Virus record (IMG/VR): IMGVR_UViG_3300035670_000299
Location: 1 to 51,430 of that record
DNA from: a virus
DNA length: 51,430 nucleotides
Strand: one strand, 5' to 3'
Shown: positions 8,132-16,697 of the stretch, in pieces
Layout: each line of letters begins with the position of its first letter
How positions within the stretch are numbered: position 1 is the stretch's first letter
Translations under genes and position numbers: made by a program
Notes under the pieces: model-generated
Told to the model about the DNA's origin: nothing
The model's input: only the letters and a program-made list of their open reading frames with translations
The model's database searches: none

Positions 8132-10555
8132 TTATGTTAATGAAACTATTCCTTCGTTATATACAAAATCTATATCTGCTATCATTGTGTTTGTTGTAGC
8201 TCCACTATCTGTTAATATAAAATTTATTGTTTGTGGACTATTTGTATCACTTGAACTTGAGAATGAAATATTTCCTGTTTCTCCACCTGAATCTAGAACA
8301 CTAGTTGCTACTCCACTACCAACATACCCAATTAATCGAACAAAAAACCAAGCAGCCCAATATTCTTGTAATCCGTTTTGTGCGCCTGAAACTCTAATCA
8401 TGGCGTGACCTGGTCTCCAAGCACCTATAGTATTTAATGTTGCTGTAAATGTAATTGATGTAGTACCTTGTTTAACTAAAGTAGCTCGTAATGAAGTGCC
8501 GTTTGCTGATTGGCCAGTTCCAACAGCACCACTACTCATTATTTGCATTCTAGTACCTGCATTATTAGTTTGGAATAAAATAGCATTATTTGTACTGTTA
8601 ATATAAATAGCATTACTTCTATTTCCGGAGCCTGTTAATCCAAGTCCAGTAGTTCCTCCCTGGATGTACATATATCCATTACTAGAATAGCTATAAATAG
8701 AATTATTATATGTTGGAACGGTCCCAATAGTAGAAAACTGCAAAACTCCATCCCCTGTAATCCTCATTCTTTCACCTGAACTTTGACCGGATTCGTGTGT
8801 ATTAAATACAATCATATCCTGTCCTGTAGTAGATAAAAACTGTACTGAAGAATAGAAGTTACTATTTGCTGAATATTGTTTTCCTATATAAGAAGAGGCG
8901 TTATTTAAAATTTCACCCATTCTGATATTTCCACCATTTATATCTAATCTAGAATATGGGGTGGTTGTTCCAATTCCTACTTTACCATCAGTTTCAATGC
9001 GTATACGTTCAACAGAATTTGAATATAATGCGAAAGCATTATTTACAAATGTACCAATATATGCTGTATTATTAACACCTGGATTGACAATACCCCACCT
9101 CGAATTAGTTGCTCCATTTGATTGTGTAAGTAATATTATACCTTGATCCGCTGAAGTTGTGGCTATTGATAAAAGATTTGAAGCGGTATTTGATGATCCA
9201 TTACCAATTAATACATTTCCTCCACTAGTAATTCTCATACGTTCAGTAGGAGCATTATTACTAGCAGCTGTACCAAAAGCAATAGCTGAACCACCATTTG
9301 AAGTTTCCATTACAATATTTGCAACTCCATTTGATCCATCAGTAGTCCATCCACTATCGTAAGTACCACCAGCACTCAAATATAAATTACCTGAAAATGC
9401 ACCTAAATAAGCTGCGGGAGTTGATCCTGCATTTCTTAATTTTATTTGTGCGGTAGCGTTTCCATTTGAATCATATACATCTAGTTTTTTAGCAGGTGTT
9501 GTTGTTCCTATGCCAACATTACCCCCACTAGTAATCCGCATACGTTCTACAGCATTTTCATTCAGCATTGGAGAAAATACTAAAGAAGAATCATTTTCTG
9601 CTCCTTCTCTTTTAGCACCAATTGTAGCCATAGCAGCATATCCAGTACTAAACCCTATATAAGCACCTGTACTTAAATTTCCATCTCTATTCTGAAGTCT
9701 TGCAAGTACAACATCACCATTTACATCACCACGTACATCTAATGTATATGAGGGTGTTGATCCGATACCAACATTACCAGCAAATGTAGCAGCTTTGTTA
9801 CTACCAGCTATTGTAAGTACTTCAGCTGGTGTCGCATTTTCTGCTGACAAATACAAAGTCATTGATTTACTGCCTCCACTATTTGTTGTTACATCTAAGT
9901 AAGCTCCCTCAATTGATTGGAAATCCCATTTCATTCTAAGACCAGTTGATGTATCATTAGATGCATTTTTTAATCTTAAAATATTTGCCGTTGATCCTGC
10001 TGTTGCAGCATATACATCTAATTTAGTAGTTGGTGAAGTTCCAATACCAACACTTCCGCTTACTAATATACTACCTGTAAATTGATGATTATTATCTGTA
10101 GTAGATCCAAATTTAGCACTACCAGTAACAAAATCAACACTTGAAGTAATGGTTTGCACTACCAACGTCTGCGCCACAATAGTTCCAGTAGCCGTTAGAC
10201 TACCAGTTACAGTTTGACTACCATTAAATTGATTCGATCCCGTTGTTGCATACGATCCAGTACGCGCCTCATTCGACGTTATTCTAGCGGCTAACGATCC
10301 AGACGCAGTAATAAAAGCAGATGAAGTAGCTTCAGCTGCTGTCACTCTTGTTGAAAGCGAACCAGACGTTGAAACGTATTCAGACGACGTTAATTCCGTG
10401 TTTGTTATACGTGTAGATAATGAAGATGAAAACGCTAATGTATCGGTAGGCAGACCAGCAATCGATCCTGAAAATGAACCTGTAATGCCTTGTGTGGCTG
10501 AAATGTTACCTGTGACGCTAAGCGAACCCGATACTGTAGGATTATATTGAAGCAT
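8132..10555 (-). CDS. tail fibre protein without S74 chaperone, beta-rich C-terminus
   Basis: An 807-aa fibre beginning MLQYNPTVSGSLSVTGN. The shared QTVTGSLTATGTIVAQTLVV module is near residues 110-170, followed by many RMRITSGGNVGIGTTTP units. Unlike its S74 neighbours it ends in a ~110-residue domain (from LVKQGTTSITFTATL to IDFVYNEGIVSLT) with no Ser-x4-Lys dyad and no coiled coil. I would guess a beta-sandwich head domain that needs a separate partner for folding. The small genes on either side (57 aa downstream, 91 aa upstream) are candidates for such a partner, but this is inference. The promoter-like motif is 15 nt upstream. Confidence 0.85.
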   Translation of the reverse strand: MLQYNPTVSGSLSVTGNISATQGITGSFSGSIAGLPTDTLAFSSSLSTRITNTELTSSEYVSTSGSLSTRVTAAEATSSAFITASGSLAARITSNEARTGSYATTGSNQFNGSQTVTGSLTATGTIVAQTLVVQTITSSVDFVTGSAKFGSTTDNNHQFTGSILVSGSVGIGTSPTTKLDVYAATAGSTANILRLKNASNDTSTGLRMKWDFQSIEGAYLDVTTNSGGSKSMTLYLSAENATPAEVLTIAGSNKAATFAGNVGIGSTPSYTLDVRGDVNGDVVLARLQNRDGNLSTGAYIGFSTGYAAMATIGAKREGAENDSSLVFSPMLNENAVERMRITSGGNVGIGTTTPAKKLDVYDSNGNATAQIKLRNAGSTPAAYLGAFSGNLYLSAGGTYDSGWTTDGSNGVANIVMETSNGGSAIAFGTAASNNAPTERMRITSGGNVLIGNGSSNTASNLLSIATTSADQGIILLTQSNGATNSRWGIVNPGVNNTAYIGTFVNNAFALYSNSVERIRIETDGKVGIGTTTPYSRLDINGGNIRMGEILNNASSYIGKQYSANSNFYSSVQFLSTTGQDMIVFNTHESGQSSGERMRITGDGVLQFSTIGTVPTYNNSIYSYSSNGYMYIQGGTTGLGLTGSGNRSNAIYINSTNNAILFQTNNAGTRMQIMSSGAVGTGQSANGTSLRATLVKQGTTSITFTATLNTIGAWRPGHAMIRVSGAQNGLQEYWAAWFFVRLIGYVGSGVATSVLDSGGETGNISFSSSSDTNSPQTINFILTDSGATTNTMIADIDFVYNEGIVSLT

Positions 10556-10570
10556 TTATTTGTATTTTCG

Positions 10571-10579
10571 TATAAATAT
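10571..10579 (-). promoter_or_regulatory. ATATTTATA promoter-like motif for the 807-aa fibre
   Basis: Exact copy, 15 nt before the ATG at 10555 and only 2 nt past the stop codon of the 91-aa gene. The leader reads CGAAAATACAAATAA, with no Shine-Dalgarno sequence. Confidence 0.6.
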
Positions 10580-10581
10580 TG

Positions 10582-10857
10582 TTATACCTTAGGATGTTCG
10601 TCTTTAACTGTTTTGATTGCATTAAACCAAGTACCATCTGCTGAAATACTACCACTAGCATTTAATTCATGCCATAGCATGTCTAGTTGATCTGACATTT
10701 GTGGATATGAGTTCATACGACGTGCTTCGTATGGCGGGATATAGTTTGGATCCGGCAATGCATTTGGATCTTCTTCTAATTCTGTCCAATCTTCTTGTGG
10801 TTCTCCTTGGATTAGCCAATGTATGGCTCCTTCGTTGTCTATAAATCTTCTTTGCAT
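10582..10857 (-). CDS. small acidic fibre-associated protein (XkdW-like C-terminal pattern)
   Basis: 91 aa. The N-terminal half reads MQRRFIDNEGAIHWLIQGEP and is acidic, with proline-rich DPNALPDPNYIPPYEARR. The C-terminal half has the pattern YPQMSDQLDMLWHEL ... WFNAIKTVKDEHPK, which I recognise as a recurring motif of small proteins encoded beside phage tail-fibre genes (YP-x2-DQLD-[MI]-x-[WY]H ... W-x2-[AT]I-x2-[IV]K-x3-P). The exact role is not established; fibre attachment or assembly is a reasonable guess. It lies 6 nt downstream of the three ~145-aa paralogs and just upstream of a fibre with no built-in chaperone. Confidence 0.65.
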   Translation of the reverse strand: MQRRFIDNEGAIHWLIQGEPQEDWTELEEDPNALPDPNYIPPYEARRMNSYPQMSDQLDMLWHELNASGSISADGTWFNAIKTVKDEHPKV

Positions 10858-10863
10858 AATATT

Positions 10864-11310
10864 TTAATAATAATTTCCTGATGTTGAATTTTGAGATGAT
10901 GCTGTTATACTAACTTGATAATGGGTAGTATCAGTTCTAGTAGCATATGCATTTAAAATAAATCCATTATAGTAATGTCCCCCGGCATATGCTCTTATAC
11001 ATAAATATCCGTCTGATGAAGCATAGACTCCATCGGCATTCATTCCAGAATATTGATTTTGCAATCCAATATTTCTAGCAACTCCATAGCTCCATTGAAA
11101 TCCCCAAGCACACCTAACTGGGCTTGCAGCACCATAATTATATCCTATAGCCTCAATCATATACATAGTATCTATGCCACCACCTAAATTAGTTTTAAAG
11201 TGAATATATGATGGAGATCCTGATGTTGTGTTAAACCAATGAAAGTTCCGTTGTTGGAGATGCCAACTACTATTTGGGTATATGTTTATAGGTCCTAATA
11301 AAACTGCCAT
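10864..11310 (-). CDS. tandem paralog 3 of 3: ~145-aa fibre-cluster protein
   Basis: 148 aa, no recognised family. It shares with the two genes upstream the pattern EAIGYNYGAASPVRCAW, a GVYASSDGYLCIRAYAGGHY segment, an LNAY element and the C-terminus SQNSTSGNYY. The composition is rich in Tyr, Gly, Ser and aromatic residues, as in beta-sandwich receptor-binding or decoration domains. There is no signal peptide or membrane helix. The stop-to-start gap to the preceding paralog is 2 nt, so the three are translated from one message. I infer a structural, probably distal fibre or surface role from context and composition; a lectin-like fold is possible but unproven. Confidence 0.7.
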   Translation of the reverse strand: MAVLLGPINIYPNSSWHLQQRNFHWFNTTSGSPSYIHFKTNLGGGIDTMYMIEAIGYNYGAASPVRCAWGFQWSYGVARNIGLQNQYSGMNADGVYASSDGYLCIRAYAGGHYYNGFILNAYATRTDTTHYQVSITASSQNSTSGNYY

Positions 11311-11312
11311 AA

Positions 11313-11747
11313 TTAATAATATGATCCTGCTGTGGAATTTTGTGATACTCTTCGAATTGATATTAATGTTTGTGCACCATTTCCTGCTGTTGGGTACGCG
11401 TTTAATGTAAATCCTAAATAATATGGTGATGCAGTATATGCTCTAATAGCTACATATCCTGCTGATGTAAAATATACTCCATCAGCTTGAAGTCCAGTGT
11501 AATTAGAATTATTTACATTACCAATAACATAATTATATGAGTAAAAATTCCAAGCACATCTAACATTAGCACTAGCACCGTAATTATATCCTACTGCTTC
11601 TAGCATCATCATTACATAAGATGAAGGAGCAGTTATTGATGTTTCCATGTGGATGTAATTTCCAGAACTAGATCCATTTGAAAAGGAAAATACACCATAT
11701 TGCTGCATTCCAGATTCTATTTTAGTTGCTGCTGCTAGATTTGCCAT
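11313..11747 (-). CDS. tandem paralog 2 of 3: ~145-aa fibre-cluster protein
   Basis: 144 aa starting MANLAAATKIESGMQQYGVF. It has the family signature EAVGYNYGASANVRCAWNFY, then GVYFTSAGYVAIRAYTASPY, LGFTLNAYP and the ending SQNSTAGSYY. Identity to its neighbours appears moderate rather than near-identical, so the duplication is not recent. It sits one base from the upstream paralog's stop and 2 nt before the next paralog. Function unknown; see paralog 3 for what the composition suggests. Confidence 0.7.
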   Translation of the reverse strand: MANLAAATKIESGMQQYGVFSFSNGSSSGNYIHMETSITAPSSYVMMMLEAVGYNYGASANVRCAWNFYSYNYVIGNVNNSNYTGLQADGVYFTSAGYVAIRAYTASPYYLGFTLNAYPTAGNGAQTLISIRRVSQNSTAGSYY

Positions 11748-11748
11748 A

Positions 11749-12174
11749 TCAATAGTAGTTTCCTGAATTTGAATTTTGTGATACTGCCTGGAATGATATT
11801 TGGGTTCCTGCTCCGGTTGGATTTAAACAATATGAATTAAATGACCATCCACTAAAATAAGGTGCTGCACTTGCCCTTAAACAAACGTAGTTATCTGATG
11901 ATAAATATACTCCATGTGCTGTTAATCCACTATATAAAGTAGCCGTGCCTGGATTTGCTATGTAAGTAGTATATGCGTAAAATACCCAAGCAGCTCGTAT
12001 AGGAGCATTAGCTCCATAAGCATATCCAATAGCTTCTACCATACCCATAATATAAGTATTAGTTGCTATGTTTGTTTTATAGTGAAAATATGAATCACCA
12101 CCATAGAATCTATGTTGGTAGAAATCATAAAATACTCCAGTACCTATTCTTGTTCCTGCTAGAAGATTAGCCAT
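11749..12174 (-). CDS. tandem paralog 1 of 3: ~145-aa fibre-cluster protein
   Basis: 141 aa starting MANLLAGTRIGTGVFYDFYQ. The signature is EAIGYAYGANAPIRAAWVFY, then GVYLSSDNYVCLRASAAPYF, SGWSFNSY and SQNSNSGNYY at the end. Its ATG overlaps the TAA of the upstream 922-aa S74 fibre by one base (TAATG), so translation is probably coupled to that fibre. This coupling is the best hint that the triplet works together with the fibre, for example as alternative tips or adaptors. Confidence 0.7.
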   Translation of the reverse strand: MANLLAGTRIGTGVFYDFYQHRFYGGDSYFHYKTNIATNTYIMGMVEAIGYAYGANAPIRAAWVFYAYTTYIANPGTATLYSGLTAHGVYLSSDNYVCLRASAAPYFSGWSFNSYCLNPTGAGTQISFQAVSQNSNSGNYY

Positions 12175-14942
12175 TACTTAGATTTTAAAACGTTAATTTC
12201 TGCTTTTAATTCTTTAACTGCTTCAATCAATATCGCAGTTAATCTACCATATGCTACAGATTCAACTTCACCTTCATTATTTTTAATTACTACGTCAGGT
12301 AATATTTCGTTTATTTCTTCTGCTATAACACCAATTTCTTTTGTTTGTGTATCTTTTTTAATATATGATACACCACGCATTTGTAATACTTTATCTAATC
12401 CTGACGTAAGTGTTTCTATATTTTCTTTATAGCGTATAGATGATGATTCAGTTATAGTACCGTTTACTTCTAATTTAGATGATGGATTTGTAACACCAAT
12501 ACCAACATTTCCACCTGAGGTAATACGCATACGTTCAGCGTTTGATGTTTTAAACATTAAATCTGAACTTGTATATGTTCCTAAAGAGCCTAATCCTGAT
12601 GTTTGGTGGGCTGACATTTGTAATTCAACATTACTAGTATTACCATATAATCTAATTAACGAATATCCACTACCACCTCTTTGAGTAATAATTGAATTAG
12701 TATAACTTTGTATTAGTTCTCCTGTTGTTGCTTCTATTCTTAATGTTTCTGTTCCATCTGGACCAAATATAATTGGTTGGGAATATGCTGTAATAAATAA
12801 TGGTCTAGTTCCACTTTCAATTCTATTATTGGCGGTATCCCAATATCCAATAGTCATTCCTGGGAGAGTTAGTCTGTAGTCTGTTTTTAATTCGTTTGTT
12901 GCTCTAATATCTCCAGTCACGTCAAGTTTATAACTTGGGTTTGTTTTTCCTATACCAACATTTCCAGCTCTAATAACCATTGATGCTGATGTTGCTGATA
13001 CAACCGTACCAGCTGTAGCAGTTCCAGGGGTTTGAGCATAAAATGCAATAGTATTAGCCCCAAGAGCAGCCCCATTACCCCAAATAACCATAGCTCCACC
13101 TGTCATTGAACCGTGACTATTTATGGTAACTAAATTTGTATTATTATTATATAAGTTAGAGGCAAATGTTATATCACCGTTATTAGTAGAATTGATAACT
13201 GAGTAAGAACCAGTGTAAGCATCATTGTAACTACCAATAGTAACTTTTTCACTGCTTGATCCAAATTTTGCAATTCCCCCAACATCAAGTCTACAAACTG
13301 GAGAAGTATTATTGATACCAACATTACCATTAGTTAATACTAAAACATTATTATAAGTAGAACCAGCATTCAACATATCAAATGAATACTTAACTAATCC
13401 ACTTGATACTATAGTATTTAATTGTAATCTATAAGAGCTAGGATTACTATTATAACTCCATTGTTGTATTCCTGATGAATCTGTTGATGCTGAAGATACA
13501 TCTAGTGGTGCATTTGGTGATGTGTTTCCAATACCAACTTTACCATTTCCCTTTATTCTAATTAATTCGTTTCTTGTTGTTGTTCCTGTACCCGCAAAAA
13601 ATACATGGTCATCTCCTGTTGTATATGTTGTGTATACTAATGTTGAAGATTCAACACCAAATCCATAAAATTGATAATTGTTATCGGCACCACTAAATAA
13701 GACAATTTTTCTTGTTCCTGTTGAAGATGGAGTAATGCTAAGTTGCCCTACGGGTAAAGAAGTTCCAATACCAACTTTACCATCAGACAATATTGATAAT
13801 CTAGGAGTCCACGTAGTACTTGTTGGAGTTGGAGCAGATGCAATATTGAATGTACCGTATGTAGTAGCAATATTACCTGCCATCCATCTGTTAGAGCTAC
13901 CATCACCGGTTGTATCGGTAAAAGTAATTGCAGGTGCAGTAGCATAGGTTTGAGCAGAACTAGCTATTTCAAACTTACCATATGGAGATAAAGTTCCAAT
14001 ACCAATATTACCACCGTTTGGCTGTAAAGTTAAAGCATAAGCAGTACCTGTACCATCAACTCGTTGCTGTTGGATCCATCCATTACCAGCATTTGTAGTT
14101 CCAAATAAAGTACCATATGCAACATCTAAGTTTGTAAATAATGCTACTGACGAGCTATTAGCAAATCCTAGTGCTGGTGGTGCTGATGCGTTCTCACTAC
14201 CTAATAAAGAAGATACATGTAAACGTGTTTTTGCTGCTGTAACTCCAATACCAATATTTACCGATGCACTTTGAAATATTATAGAATCCGCAATGTGGTC
14301 TTCGCCTTGTGCTACTGGAATGTAATTTGAAGTTAATCCTGATTCATCACCTAATGATCCTGTGTTTTTAGGACCATTCATCAGCATAGCCGAATTATAT
14401 CCTTCAGCTGATCCAGATGGAACAACATATATCCAGTGATCATGAACTGAATCCCAAAATAAGGATCCACTTCTTCCTTGTGATGATCCTGAGTCTTGAA
14501 CTGAAATACCACCGAATCTTAAAATTGGAGAATCTGTATTTAAAATAACGGTATTTGTTCCAATTGATACTGCACTAGCAGTTATGTTTTGAAGTGATGA
14601 TGATCCTTGTACAATTAAATCAGACGAAATATATACTGATCCTGTTACAACTTGAGTACCAATGAAATAATTCGATCCAGTAGTTGCGAATGATCCAGTA
14701 CGAACATTTATTGCTGCAACTGATGCCGAAGTTAAAGATAAGGATGATGTAGAAGCATATGATCCTGTTACTGCCTCTATTGTATTTAATCTAGTATTTT
14801 GCGTTGCATCAGTTACTGACGAAACAACATAAGATGCAGTATTAGCATACGATGCCGATGCAATAGAACCAGACATTGTAATGGTTCCTGTAGTTGATAA
14901 ACTACCTGATATATCTAAGCTACCTGAAAAACTTACTGCCAT
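12174..14942 (-). CDS. tail fibre protein with C-terminal peptidase S74 chaperone domain
   Basis: A 922-aa fibre starting MAVSFSGSLDISGSLSTTG. An early segment (TASYVVSSVTDATQNTRL) is shared with the left-edge fibre. The middle has GNIGIGTLSPYGKFEI, GKVGIGNTSPNAPLDV and GNVGIGVTNPSSKLEV repeats. The terminal 89 residues form a peptidase S74 chaperone with S-S-I-R-Y-K at 834-839 (S834, K839), IGVIAEEINEILPD in the core and a terminal helix VKELKAEINVLKSK. The first chaperone residue pair is S-S rather than the usual S-D. The gene starts 1 nt after the stop of the 576-aa fibre, so it belongs to the same transcript; no promoter-like motif was seen before it. Confidence 0.9.
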   Translation of the reverse strand: MAVSFSGSLDISGSLSTTGTITMSGSIASASYANTASYVVSSVTDATQNTRLNTIEAVTGSYASTSSLSLTSASVAAINVRTGSFATTGSNYFIGTQVVTGSVYISSDLIVQGSSSLQNITASAVSIGTNTVILNTDSPILRFGGISVQDSGSSQGRSGSLFWDSVHDHWIYVVPSGSAEGYNSAMLMNGPKNTGSLGDESGLTSNYIPVAQGEDHIADSIIFQSASVNIGIGVTAAKTRLHVSSLLGSENASAPPALGFANSSSVALFTNLDVAYGTLFGTTNAGNGWIQQQRVDGTGTAYALTLQPNGGNIGIGTLSPYGKFEIASSAQTYATAPAITFTDTTGDGSSNRWMAGNIATTYGTFNIASAPTPTSTTWTPRLSILSDGKVGIGTSLPVGQLSITPSSTGTRKIVLFSGADNNYQFYGFGVESSTLVYTTYTTGDDHVFFAGTGTTTRNELIRIKGNGKVGIGNTSPNAPLDVSSASTDSSGIQQWSYNSNPSSYRLQLNTIVSSGLVKYSFDMLNAGSTYNNVLVLTNGNVGINNTSPVCRLDVGGIAKFGSSSEKVTIGSYNDAYTGSYSVINSTNNGDITFASNLYNNNTNLVTINSHGSMTGGAMVIWGNGAALGANTIAFYAQTPGTATAGTVVSATSASMVIRAGNVGIGKTNPSYKLDVTGDIRATNELKTDYRLTLPGMTIGYWDTANNRIESGTRPLFITAYSQPIIFGPDGTETLRIEATTGELIQSYTNSIITQRGGSGYSLIRLYGNTSNVELQMSAHQTSGLGSLGTYTSSDLMFKTSNAERMRITSGGNVGIGVTNPSSKLEVNGTITESSSIRYKENIETLTSGLDKVLQMRGVSYIKKDTQTKEIGVIAEEINEILPDVVIKNNEGEVESVAYGRLTAILIEAVKELKAEINVLKSK

Positions 14943-14943
14943 G

Positions 14944-16674
14944 TTATGATAATCTAATTAATATAAAGTTTCCGTTTCTATATAATCCACCTAATGGTAC
15001 ACCACCAGCTGCTGCTGCTGTATCATCTACAAAGTTTAGTGATGATGATACTTGTGATAAAACTATAAATGAATTTGTTATTGGGTTTAAATACGATGCT
15101 GTTACTGCATTCGTTACTGTTACGTTTGGTACTGCTACCCAACTAGCAGAGTATGGAGCTGAACTAGCTACTTGTAAAGTATAGCCAGCATATGAAGATG
15201 ATATTGCAGGTAAATCACCTCCAATAGTTGCTACTGCATATCCGGACGATGCTGATTCGAACAACAACAAAGATGATGTATAATCAACTAAGCGAATAGT
15301 TGATGGAATCATCATCTCAAATGCGTCGTCAAATGCTTGTATGGAAACGTATTTATCGCCTAAATTGTGCGCAAATGACCACGTTGTTGCTGCTGTAAAG
15401 TACTGTTGTGTTGTACGTCCTTGTACATTTATTATACCACCTATTCCTGCTACTGCATAGCCAGCAACTGAAGCTCCAAATGTTAGAACTAATGTATTAT
15501 CGTCTGTTGCAGTTATTGTTTGTGGTAAAATAATTTCGTTAGACGCATTATATACCGTTACGTTCGGATATTGTACTCCTAAATTATGGGTAAATGTCCA
15601 CGTTGATGCTGCTGTAGATTGTGTATGTATTTTACCACCTGCAGTCAGACCTGTAATGCCAGATCCATCACCTTTAAATGAACCAGAAATAAATGAACTA
15701 GATACATATAATGATCCTGTTATTATTGCTGATCCACTGAATGGAAATCCTACTCCAGCTCCTGATCCTGAAATGTATGATGCCGTTAATGCATATGATG
15801 CAGAATTAGCAGTTAAAGCGTATGATGCTGTTACTGGTACGTTCGAAGCATAAGATGCAGTTAAAGCGTTTGTAGCATATGATGCTGATACTGCGTTTAG
15901 AACGTATGATGCTGTAGCAGCATTTTCAATTGATCCACTCCAATATGAAGCACTTAATGCGTTAGTAGCATACGATGCTGATGTAGCATTATTTGAATAT
16001 GATGATGTTAAAGCATATGATGCACTCTCAGCATTTGTAATTGATCCAGACCAATATGAAGCTGATACGGCTTGTAGAACGTATGATGCTGTTTGTGCTG
16101 TTTGAACATACGATGCTGTTTGAGATAAAACAACGTATGATGCTGTAGCAACAGACATTGATGATGTCTGATTTGATAATACAACATCAGATCCATTCGC
16201 TTGCAATGATCCAGATATTAAAACACTACCTGTGAATTGATGTGTGTTTGCAGTGGTAGATCCGAATCTAGTAGAGCCAGTAACAAAATCAACTGATGAT
16301 GTTATAGTTTGTACTACAATCGTTTGTGCTGATAAAGTACCAGCTACAGTAAAGTTATCTGCGTATGATGCCGTTTGTGCTGATAATGCATTAGTTGCAT
16401 ATGATGATGATACTGCATTTAAAACGTATGAGGCAGTTTGAGCAGTAACAACATAACTAGCAGTTTGCGATAAAGTAACGTATGATGCAGTTAATGCATA
16501 TGATGATGTTGGTGACTGCCCTAATAAATAAGAAGCAGTTAATGCACTTAATGCGTATGATGCAGTTCCTTGAAGCGATCCAGTTATTCCATCAGTTACG
16601 GACAGTGAGCCAGAAACAGTAAGCGGCCCTTGTACTAGAAGCGAACCCGTAACTATACCAGAATCTATTATCAT
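14944..16674 (-). CDS. tail fibre protein with TASY ladder and two HNL modules
   Basis: 576 aa starting MIIDSGIVTGSLLVQGPLTVSG. The first ~300 residues are a ladder of repeated TASYxL / SASYAT units, interrupted by the shared module AQTIVVQTITSSVDFVTGS. Two ~65-residue modules follow, each with TW[TS]F-x-HNLG, a [VQ]-[YF]-[ND] strand, [IM][IL]P-x-[TR]I and GYAVA-x-IGG. There is no S74 or G2 domain; the end is YRNGNFILIRLS. It may be a connector or shaft fibre that other fibres attach to, but this is inference. A promoter-like motif lies 13 nt upstream of the start at 16674. Confidence 0.82.
   Translation of the reverse strand: MIIDSGIVTGSLLVQGPLTVSGSLSVTDGITGSLQGTASYALSALTASYLLGQSPTSSYALTASYVTLSQTASYVVTAQTASYVLNAVSSSYATNALSAQTASYADNFTVAGTLSAQTIVVQTITSSVDFVTGSTRFGSTTANTHQFTGSVLISGSLQANGSDVVLSNQTSSMSVATASYVVLSQTASYVQTAQTASYVLQAVSASYWSGSITNAESASYALTSSYSNNATSASYATNALSASYWSGSIENAATASYVLNAVSASYATNALTASYASNVPVTASYALTANSASYALTASYISGSGAGVGFPFSGSAIITGSLYVSSSFISGSFKGDGSGITGLTAGGKIHTQSTAASTWTFTHNLGVQYPNVTVYNASNEIILPQTITATDDNTLVLTFGASVAGYAVAGIGGIINVQGRTTQQYFTAATTWSFAHNLGDKYVSIQAFDDAFEMMIPSTIRLVDYTSSLLLFESASSGYAVATIGGDLPAISSSYAGYTLQVASSAPYSASWVAVPNVTVTNAVTASYLNPITNSFIVLSQVSSSLNFVDDTAAAAGGVPLGGLYRNGNFILIRLS
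15780..16600 (-). repeat. degenerate ladder of TASY-encoding units in the 576-aa fibre
   Basis: On the plus strand this appears as repeated gcatatgatgctgt / acgtatgatgcagt units every 21-33 nt, encoding (T/S)ASYxL steps on the minus strand. Third positions vary freely, so selection is at the protein level. The same ladder recurs in the 957-aa fibre (about 17520-18010 and 18850-19060). Confidence 0.75.
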
Positions 16675-16687
16675 AGCAATTGTTTAT

Positions 16688-16696
16688 TATAAATAT
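16688..16696 (-). promoter_or_regulatory. ATATTTATA promoter-like motif for the 576-aa fibre
   Basis: Exact copy, 13 nt before the ATG at 16674 and just after the stop of the 957-aa fibre gene. The leader is ATAAACAATTGCT, with no Shine-Dalgarno sequence. Confidence 0.6.
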
Positions 16697-16697
16697 T

